DNA from: JANNMJ01 sp031426455
GTDB taxonomy: Bacteria > Bacteroidota > Bacteroidia > Cytophagales > Hymenobacteraceae
Assembly: GCA_031426455.1 (NCBI GenBank)
Contig: JANPLI010000105.1
Coordinates: 1-64,000, forward strand
Length of the DNA stretch: 64,000 nucleotides
Reading direction: 5' to 3'
Below, one piece after another: positions 16,356 through 23,570 of this stretch. Within the stretch, counting starts at the first letter, position 1; each line of letters starts with the position of its first letter. Below the pieces are notes generated by a model, which was given only the letters and a program-made list of their open reading frames with translations, did not search any database and was not told where the DNA came from. The translations under genes were made by a program, and so were the position numbers.

Positions 16356-17405
16356 TTTTTTCTTGAACATCCGGTTCAGGTCGCTCACCACCGTCAGGTA
16401 AGTACCGCCGCCCGCTACGGAGTACCAGGCGCGGGTGAAATCGAGTTGAAACGACGAGATGCGCACCATCGCCCCGAACGAAAAGCCCGCTCCGCCGGAC
16501 GCGTTGTCGAGCCGCAGTTCGCGGCGACGCAGGTAGTTGAAGCCCGCCCGCAGATTCACGTTCTGGCCCAGCAACAGTTCGGCGCCGCCCACAAAATGCC
16601 GGGCTACCTTATCGGCAATGGTTTTGCGGGGTTTGATTTCATTGTTGTTTTCATCGAGCTGGCCTTTGGCATTGGGGTCGAGGTACACGATATCGAACTG
16701 ATACGTGCGGTGCGCCGTCAGCGAGAAGCGCAGCGGCATATGCTCCGGCTTATAACTCAGGCCCAGTTGCGCGTCAAAGGGCAGCGGCTCGCGGTCGGCG
16801 CCGTCGAAGGGCCGCAGTTGGGCGCCGATGTTTTTTACCGCCAGCCCGACGGTGAACTCCCGCGTCGGGTGCTTGAACAGCGCGCCCAGATCAGCCACCA
16901 GCGCCGACGATTTGTTGGCCGCGTAGGCGGCGCCGGCCAGCTTCACCGTAGCGCCCAGCGTGAACGGCCCCTGCACGTGCGCGCCACTCAGGCTCAGGGC
17001 GTAGTCGTGGGCCGCGAACGTGCCCAACGGGTTGCCGGCATCGTCGGTCTGGTCGAAGGAGCCGTAGTTGAGGTAGGTCAGGCCCGCGCTCAGCGTGCCC
17101 AGCTTGCCCGCGCCGAAGGCATACTGCAACGAATTCTGGCCGATATCGCTCGCGAAATTGAGGTAGCTGAACCCCAGCTTGCCGCGCATCTCGGCGGAGA
17201 GCAGCGCCGGGTTGGCCTGCACCATCAGCGGGTCGTAGCCGGACGGCGACGATACATTGACGCCCCCCAGCGCCGCCAGTTTGGCGTGGTTGGGCAGGTC
17301 GAGAAACTGAAACGCCCGCCGCCCGCCAATCTGGGCGGAAGCAGGCAGTACGCAGGAACTGAATAAAAGGGCCGTCAGCAGGCGAGGGCGAAAACCGTGG
17401 TTCAT
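16344..17405 (-). CDS. porQ: type IX secretion system protein PorQ
   Basis: The protein has a signal peptide (LLTALLFSSCVLPASAQ) and the PorQ opening IGGRRAFQFLDLPNHAKLAA followed by LGGVNVSSP. The remainder is a predicted FadL/PorV-like barrel with the AHRTYQFDIVYLDPN and NLRAGFNYLRRRELR stretches typical of PorQ. PorQ is an outer-membrane barrel partner of PorZ in cargo modification by T9SS. At 353 residues the length is normal. The start is taken at ATG 17405. The last codons and the TGA are in a tandem-unit array. The cargo gene at 21147 agrees with a working T9SS in this organism. Confidence 0.88.
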   Translation of the reverse strand: MNHGFRPRLLTALLFSSCVLPASAQIGGRRAFQFLDLPNHAKLAALGGVNVSSPSGYDPLMVQANPALLSAEMRGKLGFSYLNFASDIGQNSLQYAFGAGKLGTLSAGLTYLNYGSFDQTDDAGNPLGTFAAHDYALSLSGAHVQGPFTLGATVKLAGAAYAANKSSALVADLGALFKHPTREFTVGLAVKNIGAQLRPFDGADREPLPFDAQLGLSYKPEHMPLRFSLTAHRTYQFDIVYLDPNAKGQLDENNNEIKPRKTIADKVARHFVGGAELLLGQNVNLRAGFNYLRRRELRLDNASGGAGFSFGAMVRISSFQLDFTRAWYSVAGGGTYLTVVSDLNRMFKKKSSD

Positions 17406-17408
17406 CAA

Positions 17409-17988
17409 GTGCCGAAATTACGACCGGGCCGCGCGCCGGGCCGTCGCTGCTACCAACGCCGCCGGGGTCGATTTTCGTGCATCGGGGTGCGGCGAAGCGT
17501 TTTGCGCGCCACCACGTTTTTCCGACCGATTACCGGGCACCGGGTTCCCGAACTACAGGACAAACGCACGAACCTAAAAGTTAGGCGACTCCCTTTGATG
17601 CTGAGCGGACTTCCGCTCGCCCTTTACCGCTTACTCGTCGCGGTCCTACCCGCCGGACGGGTACCAAAAGCGGAGGACTCGTCGCGTAACCGGACAATCA
17701 GCCGGTCAGCCGAAGGGTCTTCGTAGCGACTTTCGACATAGCGAGTGCGGGCGCTGATTTCCATATCCGTAAAGGTACCGCGCCTGCGACTTGCCCTCCC
17801 CCAGGCAAGCCCTAATGCAAAAGCGGCCGGAGCGTATGCTCCGGCCATTTTTCGTTTCAGGTAGAAGCCAGCCCCGGCGTCACGGCCTGGGCTCGGCGCG
17901 GGCACCCTGTTCATTGTACCACGCCACGCGCTCGGCTGGCGTCTTGTCTTTCAGTGACTATTGCCCAGAGTAGCATTTTATAATTTGA
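17409..17988. other. 580-bp gap without a recognised gene
   Basis: The only candidate is a 46-codon minus-strand ORF (start near 17761, stop 17624, beginning MEISARTRYVESRYEDPSA) with no family I recognise. A strong bidirectional hairpin lies at 17825-17852. The sequence shows no tmRNA, RNase P or riboswitch signature that I can identify. Confidence 0.5.
17825..17852 (+). terminator. intrinsic terminator hairpin
   Basis: A perfect 9-bp stem (GGCCGGAGC / GCTCCGGCC, loop GTAT) is followed by ATTTTT on the + strand and GCTTTT on the minus strand, so it could end transcripts from both sides. No clear gene precedes it on the + strand. Confidence 0.7.
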
Positions 17989-18612
17989 CTACTCTTTTAA
18001 ATTTTGGCCGAACTCAAAAATAAATAACTCCAACTTTTCGGCACTAACCCCAAGCTTATCGGCCGTTTCGTGCATCACCTGCAAGTAAACCGGATAAAAT
18101 TTTACCCGATTAGTCGCATTCAACTTACGTAAAGCTGCTAGTTCTGAGAAGATACCCCTTGCGCCCACCTGTACTATCCGATCATCCAGAATCAGCGCCT
18201 CATAATTTTGTATCCGCACCTTCAGAAAATGAAGGAATTTTGTGTAAGTAGAAAGTCCAAGCCCCTGAATGGGGTGAATAGCATCGAAATAATGCGCGTC
18301 CCACTGCTGAATCCCTCCTTTCCGAGCTTGGTCAAGAATGAGAATTAAGTCCGATGTTCTTGTGGCAATATTCTCAAAGTGTCGGCCGCGCATTCCTTGT
18401 GGATACCCCCATAAAATAGTTGCTACCACGAAAGGTATCAGATTATGCTGTGCAGCTAACAGGAACAAGTCCCGTCGACTTACCTGCGCATCCAAAGCAG
18501 AATCCGGGAAGAAGCTGGCTAGTGCCGGTCCAGCATCGCCAAGGTTCGTATCGGTGAAATATCGGTTCCACGTCTCACGCTTAGCGCGAAAAGCCTGCTG
18601 ATTCGCTGGCAT
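17989..18612 (-). CDS. OGG-fold-like (8-oxoguanine glycosylase fold) protein
   Basis: The 207-residue product resembles the bacterial OGG-fold family. An N-terminal helical part is followed by YPQGMRGRHFENIATRTSDL, then the helix-hairpin-like GLGLSTYTKFLHFLKVRIQN and YEALILDDRIVQV, where the family carries its conserved Lys/Asp pair (K near 128, D near 145). Members often occur in accessory or conflict loci as DNA-repair-like enzymes. The DNA is visibly poorer in G+C than both flanks and uses AT-ending codons, which suggests horizontal transfer. It stands alone upstream of AT-rich non-coding DNA. The assignment rests on remembered motif pattern, not on a search. Confidence 0.5.
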   Translation of the reverse strand: MPANQQAFRAKRETWNRYFTDTNLGDAGPALASFFPDSALDAQVSRRDLFLLAAQHNLIPFVVATILWGYPQGMRGRHFENIATRTSDLILILDQARKGGIQQWDAHYFDAIHPIQGLGLSTYTKFLHFLKVRIQNYEALILDDRIVQVGARGIFSELAALRKLNATNRVKFYPVYLQVMHETADKLGVSAEKLELFIFEFGQNLKE

Positions 18613-18674
18613 ATGCGAAATCAGGTCTCAAAAATCTAATATATGCATAAATTTTTATTTTTATCTGAGTGAAC

Positions 18675-18701
18675 ACTACCCCTTCACCACCTCACCCACC
18701 G
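18675..18701. repeat. single-armed tandem-unit array at the recQ stop
   Basis: CACCACCT/CACCCACC units cover the recQ stop codon (TGA at 18692-18694). On the recQ strand this is the G/T arm (GGTGGTGA-like). No opposing arm was found within the next 100 bp. Confidence 0.75.
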
Positions 18702-21007
18702 CGCTGCTTCTTCAGCTCCCGCCGCCAGACGCTCTGCGTCAGCCGCACGTGTTCGAGGGCCACGGCTTCGGGGCCACCCAGGGCCTGCGCGATATCCGCG
18801 AAGGGCGCGTCCACGCCCCGCTTGGCCAGCACCGGCTGAATGCGGCGGTACTCCTCGCGGGGTAGCAGCTCGGCCATCCGCACGGCAAAACCTTCTTCGT
18901 AAAGCTGCCCCAAGTGCCCGATGATGGTGCCGCGCGCCAACTCGCGGCGGGCGGCGATCTCGTTGGGCGCGTGGCCCGCCTGGTGCAGCTCCAGTGTCAG
19001 GCGGCGGCTTTCCTCGCCGCTAAGGCGGGGCTTTTTCTCGCGCGGCTCGGCGGGCGCCGCCGTCGTAGGCGCGTAGCTCAGGTCGGCGAGGGTATCGGCG
19101 TCGGGCGTTTGGCCGGAAGCCGTCAGCCAGTTCAGAATCTCGTTCAGAAACGGCTCGCCCCAGCTTTCGAACTTCTTCATCCCCACCCCACTCACGGCCA
19201 GCATTGCGGCGCGGGTGGTGGGCTGCGATTCGGCCAGCTCGGTCAGGGTCAGGTCCGTGAAAATCTGAAACGCCGCGATGCCGTTGGCGTCCGCCAGCTT
19301 TTTCCGCAGCTTTTTAAGGGCTTCGAAGAGCGAGGCCGGGGCTTCGGCGCCTGCGCGGGGGGCGCGTTCGCGGGCTTTGCGCTCGACGCGCTCGGCGGGC
19401 GTGGTTTTTTCGGCGGGCTGAAAACGCGCCAGCGGCACGGCGCGCTCGCCGCGCAGCACCTGCCAGCCCGCTTCGGTCAGGCGCAGGGCGTAGCCTTCGT
19501 CGTAGGCAATCAGCACCAGCCCCGCGTTCAGCAGTTGGTGGAGGTACGAGTACCAGTCGAGGTGCGGTACGTCGCGGCCGGCGCCCCAGGTCTTGATCTT
19601 GTCGCCCCCGGCGGTCATCACGGCCGAATTTTTCAGCCCCCGCAACACGTCGATCAGCACCGGCAACGAGGCCCGCTCGCGCAGGCGGGCTACCCCGGAA
19701 AGGGCCTTCTGGGCGAGTTCGGTGCCGTCGAAACGGGTGGGCGGCGTCCGGCAGATATCGCAGTTGCCGCAGTCCTGGGTGCTCGACTCGCCGAAGTAGT
19801 GCAGCAAAATCTGGCGGCGGCAGTGCGAGGCTTCCGCGTACTGCCGCATCCGTTCGAGCTTCGCCTTGCTGAGCCGGGCCTGCGTGGGCGGCGCTTCCGA
19901 GAGCATCTTTTCGAGCTGCACCACGTCGGCGTAGGAGTAGAAAAGTAGCGCCTGGGCGGGCGCACCGTCGCGCCCGCCCCGCCCGATTTCCTGGTAATAC
20001 CCTTCGATATTTTTCGGCAGCGAGTAGTGAATCACCCACCGAACATTGCTCTTGTCGATGCCCATCCCGAAGGCAATCGTGGCGCAGATGATTTGCAGAT
20101 CGTCACGCAGAAACTGCTGCTGGGTGCGGGCGCGGTCTGGAGCAGTCATTCCGGCGTGGTAGGCGGCGGCGCGGTAACCTTCTTTTTGCAGCTTTTCAGC
20201 GAGGCTCTCGGTCAGCTTGCGCGAGAGGCAATAGATGATGCCCGGCTCGTCGGGGTGGCGGCGCAGGAAGTCGAAGATGCGCTTCACGCGATCCGTGCCG
20301 GGCAGCACCGTGAGGCCGATATTGGGCCGGTCGAACGACGCCACGAAGACCTGGGGCGCCGCCAGGCCCAACTGTTTGATGATATCGCGCCGGGTCACGC
20401 CGTCGGCCGTGGCCGTGAGCGCCACCACAGGCACCTGCGGAAACCGCGCTTTCAGGGCGCCGAGCTGGGTGTATTCGGGCCGAAAATCGTGGCCCCACGA
20501 CGAGATGCAGTGCGCCTCATCGATGGCAAAAAGACTGATTTTCAAGCGCCCCAGAAAGTCCAGAAAGCCCGCCGAAAGCAGTTTTTCCGGCGACACGTAG
20601 AGCAGCTTCACCTTACCGGCGCGGGCCAGGATGGCGATGTTGTCGAGGTCGCGGCTACTTTGGGCCGAATTCATCGCTTCCGCCGCAATGCCGTTCGCGC
20701 GCAGGCCCTCCACCTGGTCCTGCATCAGGGCAATCAGCGGTGAAACCACCACGCACAGCCCTTCCAGCACCAGCGCGGGTATCTGAAAACAGACCGACTT
20801 ACCGCCGCCAGTCGGCATCAGCACCACCGTATCGCGGCCCTCGAAAATGGACCGGATGATGTCTTCCTGCAACGGCCGAAACTGGTCGTAGCCGTAGTAT
20901 TCCTTCAGCGCCCGGCGGGCAGATAACAGCCGGGCTTCGACCACTTCAGCAGTAGGCTGGTAGGCGGCAAGGGGTTCGGTGGCGAGGGTTGGGAGGGCGT
21001 TTTGCAT
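18692..21007 (-). CDS. recQ: RecQ-family ATP-dependent DNA helicase
   Basis: The 771-residue protein has the full RecQ layout. Walker A is MPTGGGKS (residues 65-71) and the DEAH box is FAIDEAHCISSWGHDFRPEY. Motifs IV-VI follow (GIIYCLSRK, FGMGIDKSNVRWVIHYSLPK, QEIGRGGRDG), then the zinc-binding Cys cluster (CRRQILLHYFG, then CGNCDIC), an RQC winged helix, an HRDC domain and a C-terminal helix-turn-helix extension. It unwinds forked and recombination DNA 3'-5'. The last residues and stop fall in a tandem-unit array. Confidence 0.96.
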   Translation of the reverse strand: MQNALPTLATEPLAAYQPTAEVVEARLLSARRALKEYYGYDQFRPLQEDIIRSIFEGRDTVVLMPTGGGKSVCFQIPALVLEGLCVVVSPLIALMQDQVEGLRANGIAAEAMNSAQSSRDLDNIAILARAGKVKLLYVSPEKLLSAGFLDFLGRLKISLFAIDEAHCISSWGHDFRPEYTQLGALKARFPQVPVVALTATADGVTRRDIIKQLGLAAPQVFVASFDRPNIGLTVLPGTDRVKRIFDFLRRHPDEPGIIYCLSRKLTESLAEKLQKEGYRAAAYHAGMTAPDRARTQQQFLRDDLQIICATIAFGMGIDKSNVRWVIHYSLPKNIEGYYQEIGRGGRDGAPAQALLFYSYADVVQLEKMLSEAPPTQARLSKAKLERMRQYAEASHCRRQILLHYFGESSTQDCGNCDICRTPPTRFDGTELAQKALSGVARLRERASLPVLIDVLRGLKNSAVMTAGGDKIKTWGAGRDVPHLDWYSYLHQLLNAGLVLIAYDEGYALRLTEAGWQVLRGERAVPLARFQPAEKTTPAERVERKARERAPRAGAEAPASLFEALKKLRKKLADANGIAAFQIFTDLTLTELAESQPTTRAAMLAVSGVGMKKFESWGEPFLNEILNWLTASGQTPDADTLADLSYAPTTAAPAEPREKKPRLSGEESRRLTLELHQAGHAPNEIAARRELARGTIIGHLGQLYEEGFAVRMAELLPREEYRRIQPVLAKRGVDAPFADIAQALGGPEAVALEHVRLTQSVWRRELKKQRGG

Positions 21008-21110
21008 AGGACGGTAAAAGTACCGCCGGGGCCGGTAGCCTGATGCGCTTAGGTCGCTTGAACACGCATCGGGCGGTGGGGCTAACCCGATTGGGCGGCG
21101 GGGGGTGCCG

Positions 21111-21118
21111 TAGCTTTG
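21111..21118 (+). promoter_or_regulatory. Bacteroidota -7 promoter box
   Basis: TAGCTTTG matches TAnnTTTG, with a TTG about 20 bp upstream (21091) in the -33 position. It is 28 bp ahead of the gene at 21147. Confidence 0.6.
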
Positions 21119-21146
21119 GGAGGAATCTCTTCTCTACTGCTCTCCG

Positions 21147-22757
21147 ATGCGAAAGCTTTTCTCCTTCCTGCTGCGTACGACCGTGGCTGCTTGTCTGTGC
21201 TGGCTGCCGACGGCCCCCGCCCACGCCCAAGCGCCCGCTTGGCAAATGGCCGTGGGCATCGGCACCGCGAGCGCGTCCCGGCCGAACACCCCGGTCCGTT
21301 GGCAACAGTTTCGTTGTGACGTAATAAAGCCCGCCGACCTTGTCTCCCACGTGGATGCCACGGCAGCCGATTCCAGCGGCAACGTGTACCTCGCGGGCTA
21401 CTTCTCGGACTCCGTCACCTTCGGCGCCACCACGCTCAGCAAGGACGGTCGCGGAAATCATCGTCGTCTGTACGTGGCGAAGTGGAACCCGGCTACCGGC
21501 TTCGTGTGGGCCCAAAAAATGGGCCGAGGCTCCGGCCGGGTCGTTGCCCTGGCCGTGAGCGGGCGTAACGTGTACGTGGCGGGTAGTTTCGGCGACTCCG
21601 CCTTCACCTTTGGCACCACCAGGCTGACCAAGGCGAGCGGGTTCGTGGCGAAGCTCACGGATGAGGGCCGCACCATCACCTGGGCGTGGGCCCAGCCGGT
21701 GGACGGGACGGACTATAACGCGGTCTCGGCCCTGGCCGTGAACGGGAGCAGCGTGTACGTGGCGGGCAGCTCCTGGGCGCCAACCAGACGCTTCGGCGCC
21801 ACCACGCTGACCGGGGCGAGTGGGTTCGTGGCGAAGCTCACGGATGAGGGCCGCACCAGCGCCTGGGCGTGGGCCCAGCCGGTGGGCCGCTATGGCCGCG
21901 ACTGCGCGCTGGCCCTGGCCGTAAACGGGAGCAGCGTGTACGTGGCGGGCAGCTTTCGCGACTCGACCATCCGCTTCGGCGCCATTACGCTGGCTCTACC
22001 CAGCAGTCCGACGGGCATGTATGCCGGATTCGTGGCGAAGCTGACGGATGCGGGCAAGGCCAGCGCCTGGGCGTGGGCGCAACCGGTGGGCGGCCGGCGT
22101 AGGAGCCGTGCGCTGGCCCTGACCCTGGCCGCTAGTGGGAGCAGCGTGTACGTGGCGGGCAGCTTTCAGGACTCGACCATCCACTTTGGCGCCACCACGC
22201 TGACCCTGACCAGCCACCCGACGCGGACACTGTACGGTCCGGGTCCGTATGACGGATTCGTAGCGAAACTGACGGATGCGGACACTGCCAGCACTTGGGT
22301 GTGGGCCCAGCCGGTGAGCGGAATATATCTCGACGATCCCTACGCCTTGGCCGTGAAGGGGAACAGCGTGTACGTGGCGGGCAACTTTCACAGCGTGTAC
22401 ATGGGGGCGGACAACTTCTATAGCCCGGCGGTCAGCTTTGGCACCAAGACGCTGACCAATGCCAGCACCGGCAGCCAGAAGTTAGGCGAAGGGTTCGTAG
22501 CGAAGCTAACGGATGCGGGTACTGCCAGCGCCTGGGCGTGGGCCCTGCCGGTAGGCGGCAAGGGCAGGGACAAGGTCTCTACCCTGACTGTGAGCCGGGG
22601 CCGCGTGTACGTGGGGGGCAGCTTCCGGGACTCGGCCATCACCTTTGGCGCCACCACGCTAACCATTGCCCGTAAAACGACCATCGGCTTCCTGGCGGCC
22701 CTCGCCGATCCGCTTCCTCGCCAACCCCGCCGCCGCCGCGAAAGCAGCAACCCCTAG
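21147..22757 (+). CDS. secreted beta-propeller repeat protein (T9SS cargo, 3' end frameshifted)
   Basis: The 536-residue product has a signal peptide (MRKLFSFLLRTTVAACLCWL, cleavage after AHAQ). It then carries six to seven repeats of about 60-70 residues built around VYVAGSF-DS-FGATTLT, GFVAKLTD and WAWAQPVGG, an SBBP-type beta-propeller. The frame ends in an Arg/Pro-rich tail (PLPRQPRRRRESSNP) that is not family-like. The expected type IX sorting domain continues in the +1 frame (22722-22998). Either a real frameshift, phase variation or a sequence error separates them. Such proteins are usually surface-exposed or secreted; a role is not predictable. Confidence 0.8.
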   Translation: MRKLFSFLLRTTVAACLCWLPTAPAHAQAPAWQMAVGIGTASASRPNTPVRWQQFRCDVIKPADLVSHVDATAADSSGNVYLAGYFSDSVTFGATTLSKDGRGNHRRLYVAKWNPATGFVWAQKMGRGSGRVVALAVSGRNVYVAGSFGDSAFTFGTTRLTKASGFVAKLTDEGRTITWAWAQPVDGTDYNAVSALAVNGSSVYVAGSSWAPTRRFGATTLTGASGFVAKLTDEGRTSAWAWAQPVGRYGRDCALALAVNGSSVYVAGSFRDSTIRFGAITLALPSSPTGMYAGFVAKLTDAGKASAWAWAQPVGGRRRSRALALTLAASGSSVYVAGSFQDSTIHFGATTLTLTSHPTRTLYGPGPYDGFVAKLTDADTASTWVWAQPVSGIYLDDPYALAVKGNSVYVAGNFHSVYMGADNFYSPAVSFGTKTLTNASTGSQKLGEGFVAKLTDAGTASAWAWALPVGGKGRDKVSTLTVSRGRVYVGGSFRDSAITFGATTLTIARKTTIGFLAALADPLPRQPRRRRESSNP

Positions 22758-22998
22758 CACCGCCGCACCTGCCCTCACCCCCACCCTGGCCCCGAACCCC
22801 GCGCACCACCGTGCCACGCTCACTGGCGCCCCGCCCCACGCGCCCCTCACGGTGCTGGATGCGCTGGGCCGCCCCGTGCTGACGGCCACCACCGATGCCA
22901 CCGGCGCCACCCCGCTGGACGTGCGCAGCCTGCCCGCCGGGCTGTATCTGATTCGGGGTGAAGGAATGGCCACCCGCCGGCTGGTAGTGGAATTTTGA
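22666..22998 (+). pseudogene. out-of-frame T9SS C-terminal sorting domain of the preceding gene
   Basis: This frame (+1 relative to 21147) encodes a proline/alanine linker (ANPAAAAKAATPSTAAPA) and then a type A sorting domain: TPTLAPNPAHHRATLTG, LTVLDALGRPVLT, LDVRSLPAGLYLIRGEG and the terminal RRLVVEF. Such domains carry cargo through the T9SS and are cleaved at the surface. It has no signal peptide and must belong to the gene at 21147; the shift lies between about 22695 and 22720. Only the part from about 22710 on is meaningful protein. Confidence 0.8.
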
Positions 22999-23127
22999 GC
23001 AGGGCCAGCCTTTTAGTATCAAGCATACGCTCAAGATTTGCGGAAGTGGTTAGCTGAGTTATTTATTTCACCTAGGGATCAGCAAGCCATTTGCAGTCAA
23101 ATCATTACGTCCACGAAATCGGCAGAA

Positions 23128-23547
23128 CTAGCGCGCGGGGTGGCCGAAGTGGTCCTGCAACACCTGCTGAATTTTCGCGGTGTTGAGGGGCTTGGTGAGG
23201 TAGCCGGCGATGGGCAGGCGCTGCATCTGCTCCACGTCCCGGGGGTTGAGGGAAGTGGTGAGCATTATGATCACCGTGACGGCGCTCCGGGCCGGAAACT
23301 GCTGGATGTAGGCTTCCAGGAACTCCATCCCGTTCATAATGGGCATTTTCATATCGAGCAGAATCAGGACTGGACAGGTGTCCGAATCCGGCTGCCCGCA
23401 GTACGTGTGCAGGAGGTCGATGGCTTCCTGCCCATTGGTCGCCACCAGGATGGTGTCAGTGACGCCCAGCCGCCGAAGTAGGCTCTGATTGAGGAAGTTG
23501 GTAGTGTCATCGTCATCGACGAGCAGCGTGCAGGAAACGGCGACCAT
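23128..23547 (-). CDS. CheY-like single-domain response regulator
   Basis: I chose ATG 23547, giving MVAVSCTLLVDDDDTTNF. The receiver domain has the acidic cluster DDDD, the phosphoacceptor in VLILLDMKMPIMNGMEFLE, the conserved Thr (IIMLTTS) and Lys (GYLTKPLN). There is no output domain, so it acts by protein contact or phosphotransfer. It lies 23 bp behind the PAS kinase on the same strand and is almost certainly its partner, an arrangement common in Cytophagales. Confidence 0.93.
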   Translation of the reverse strand: MVAVSCTLLVDDDDTTNFLNQSLLRRLGVTDTILVATNGQEAIDLLHTYCGQPDSDTCPVLILLDMKMPIMNGMEFLEAYIQQFPARSAVTVIIMLTTSLNPRDVEQMQRLPIAGYLTKPLNTAKIQQVLQDHFGHPAR

Positions 23548-23570
23548 ACGCAATAACCGGGAAGAAGGGG

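Noticed and set aside
17624..17914. 96-codon minus-strand ORF in the 580-bp gap
   Set aside because: The first half reads through a terminator hairpin, and no family is recognised; only the inner 46-codon part is mentioned as a weak candidate.
17409..17988. tmRNA or RNase P RNA in the gap
   Set aside because: I could not see the tag-peptide ORF or acceptor pairing of tmRNA, nor the conserved GAGGAAAGTC core of RNase P RNA, on either strand.
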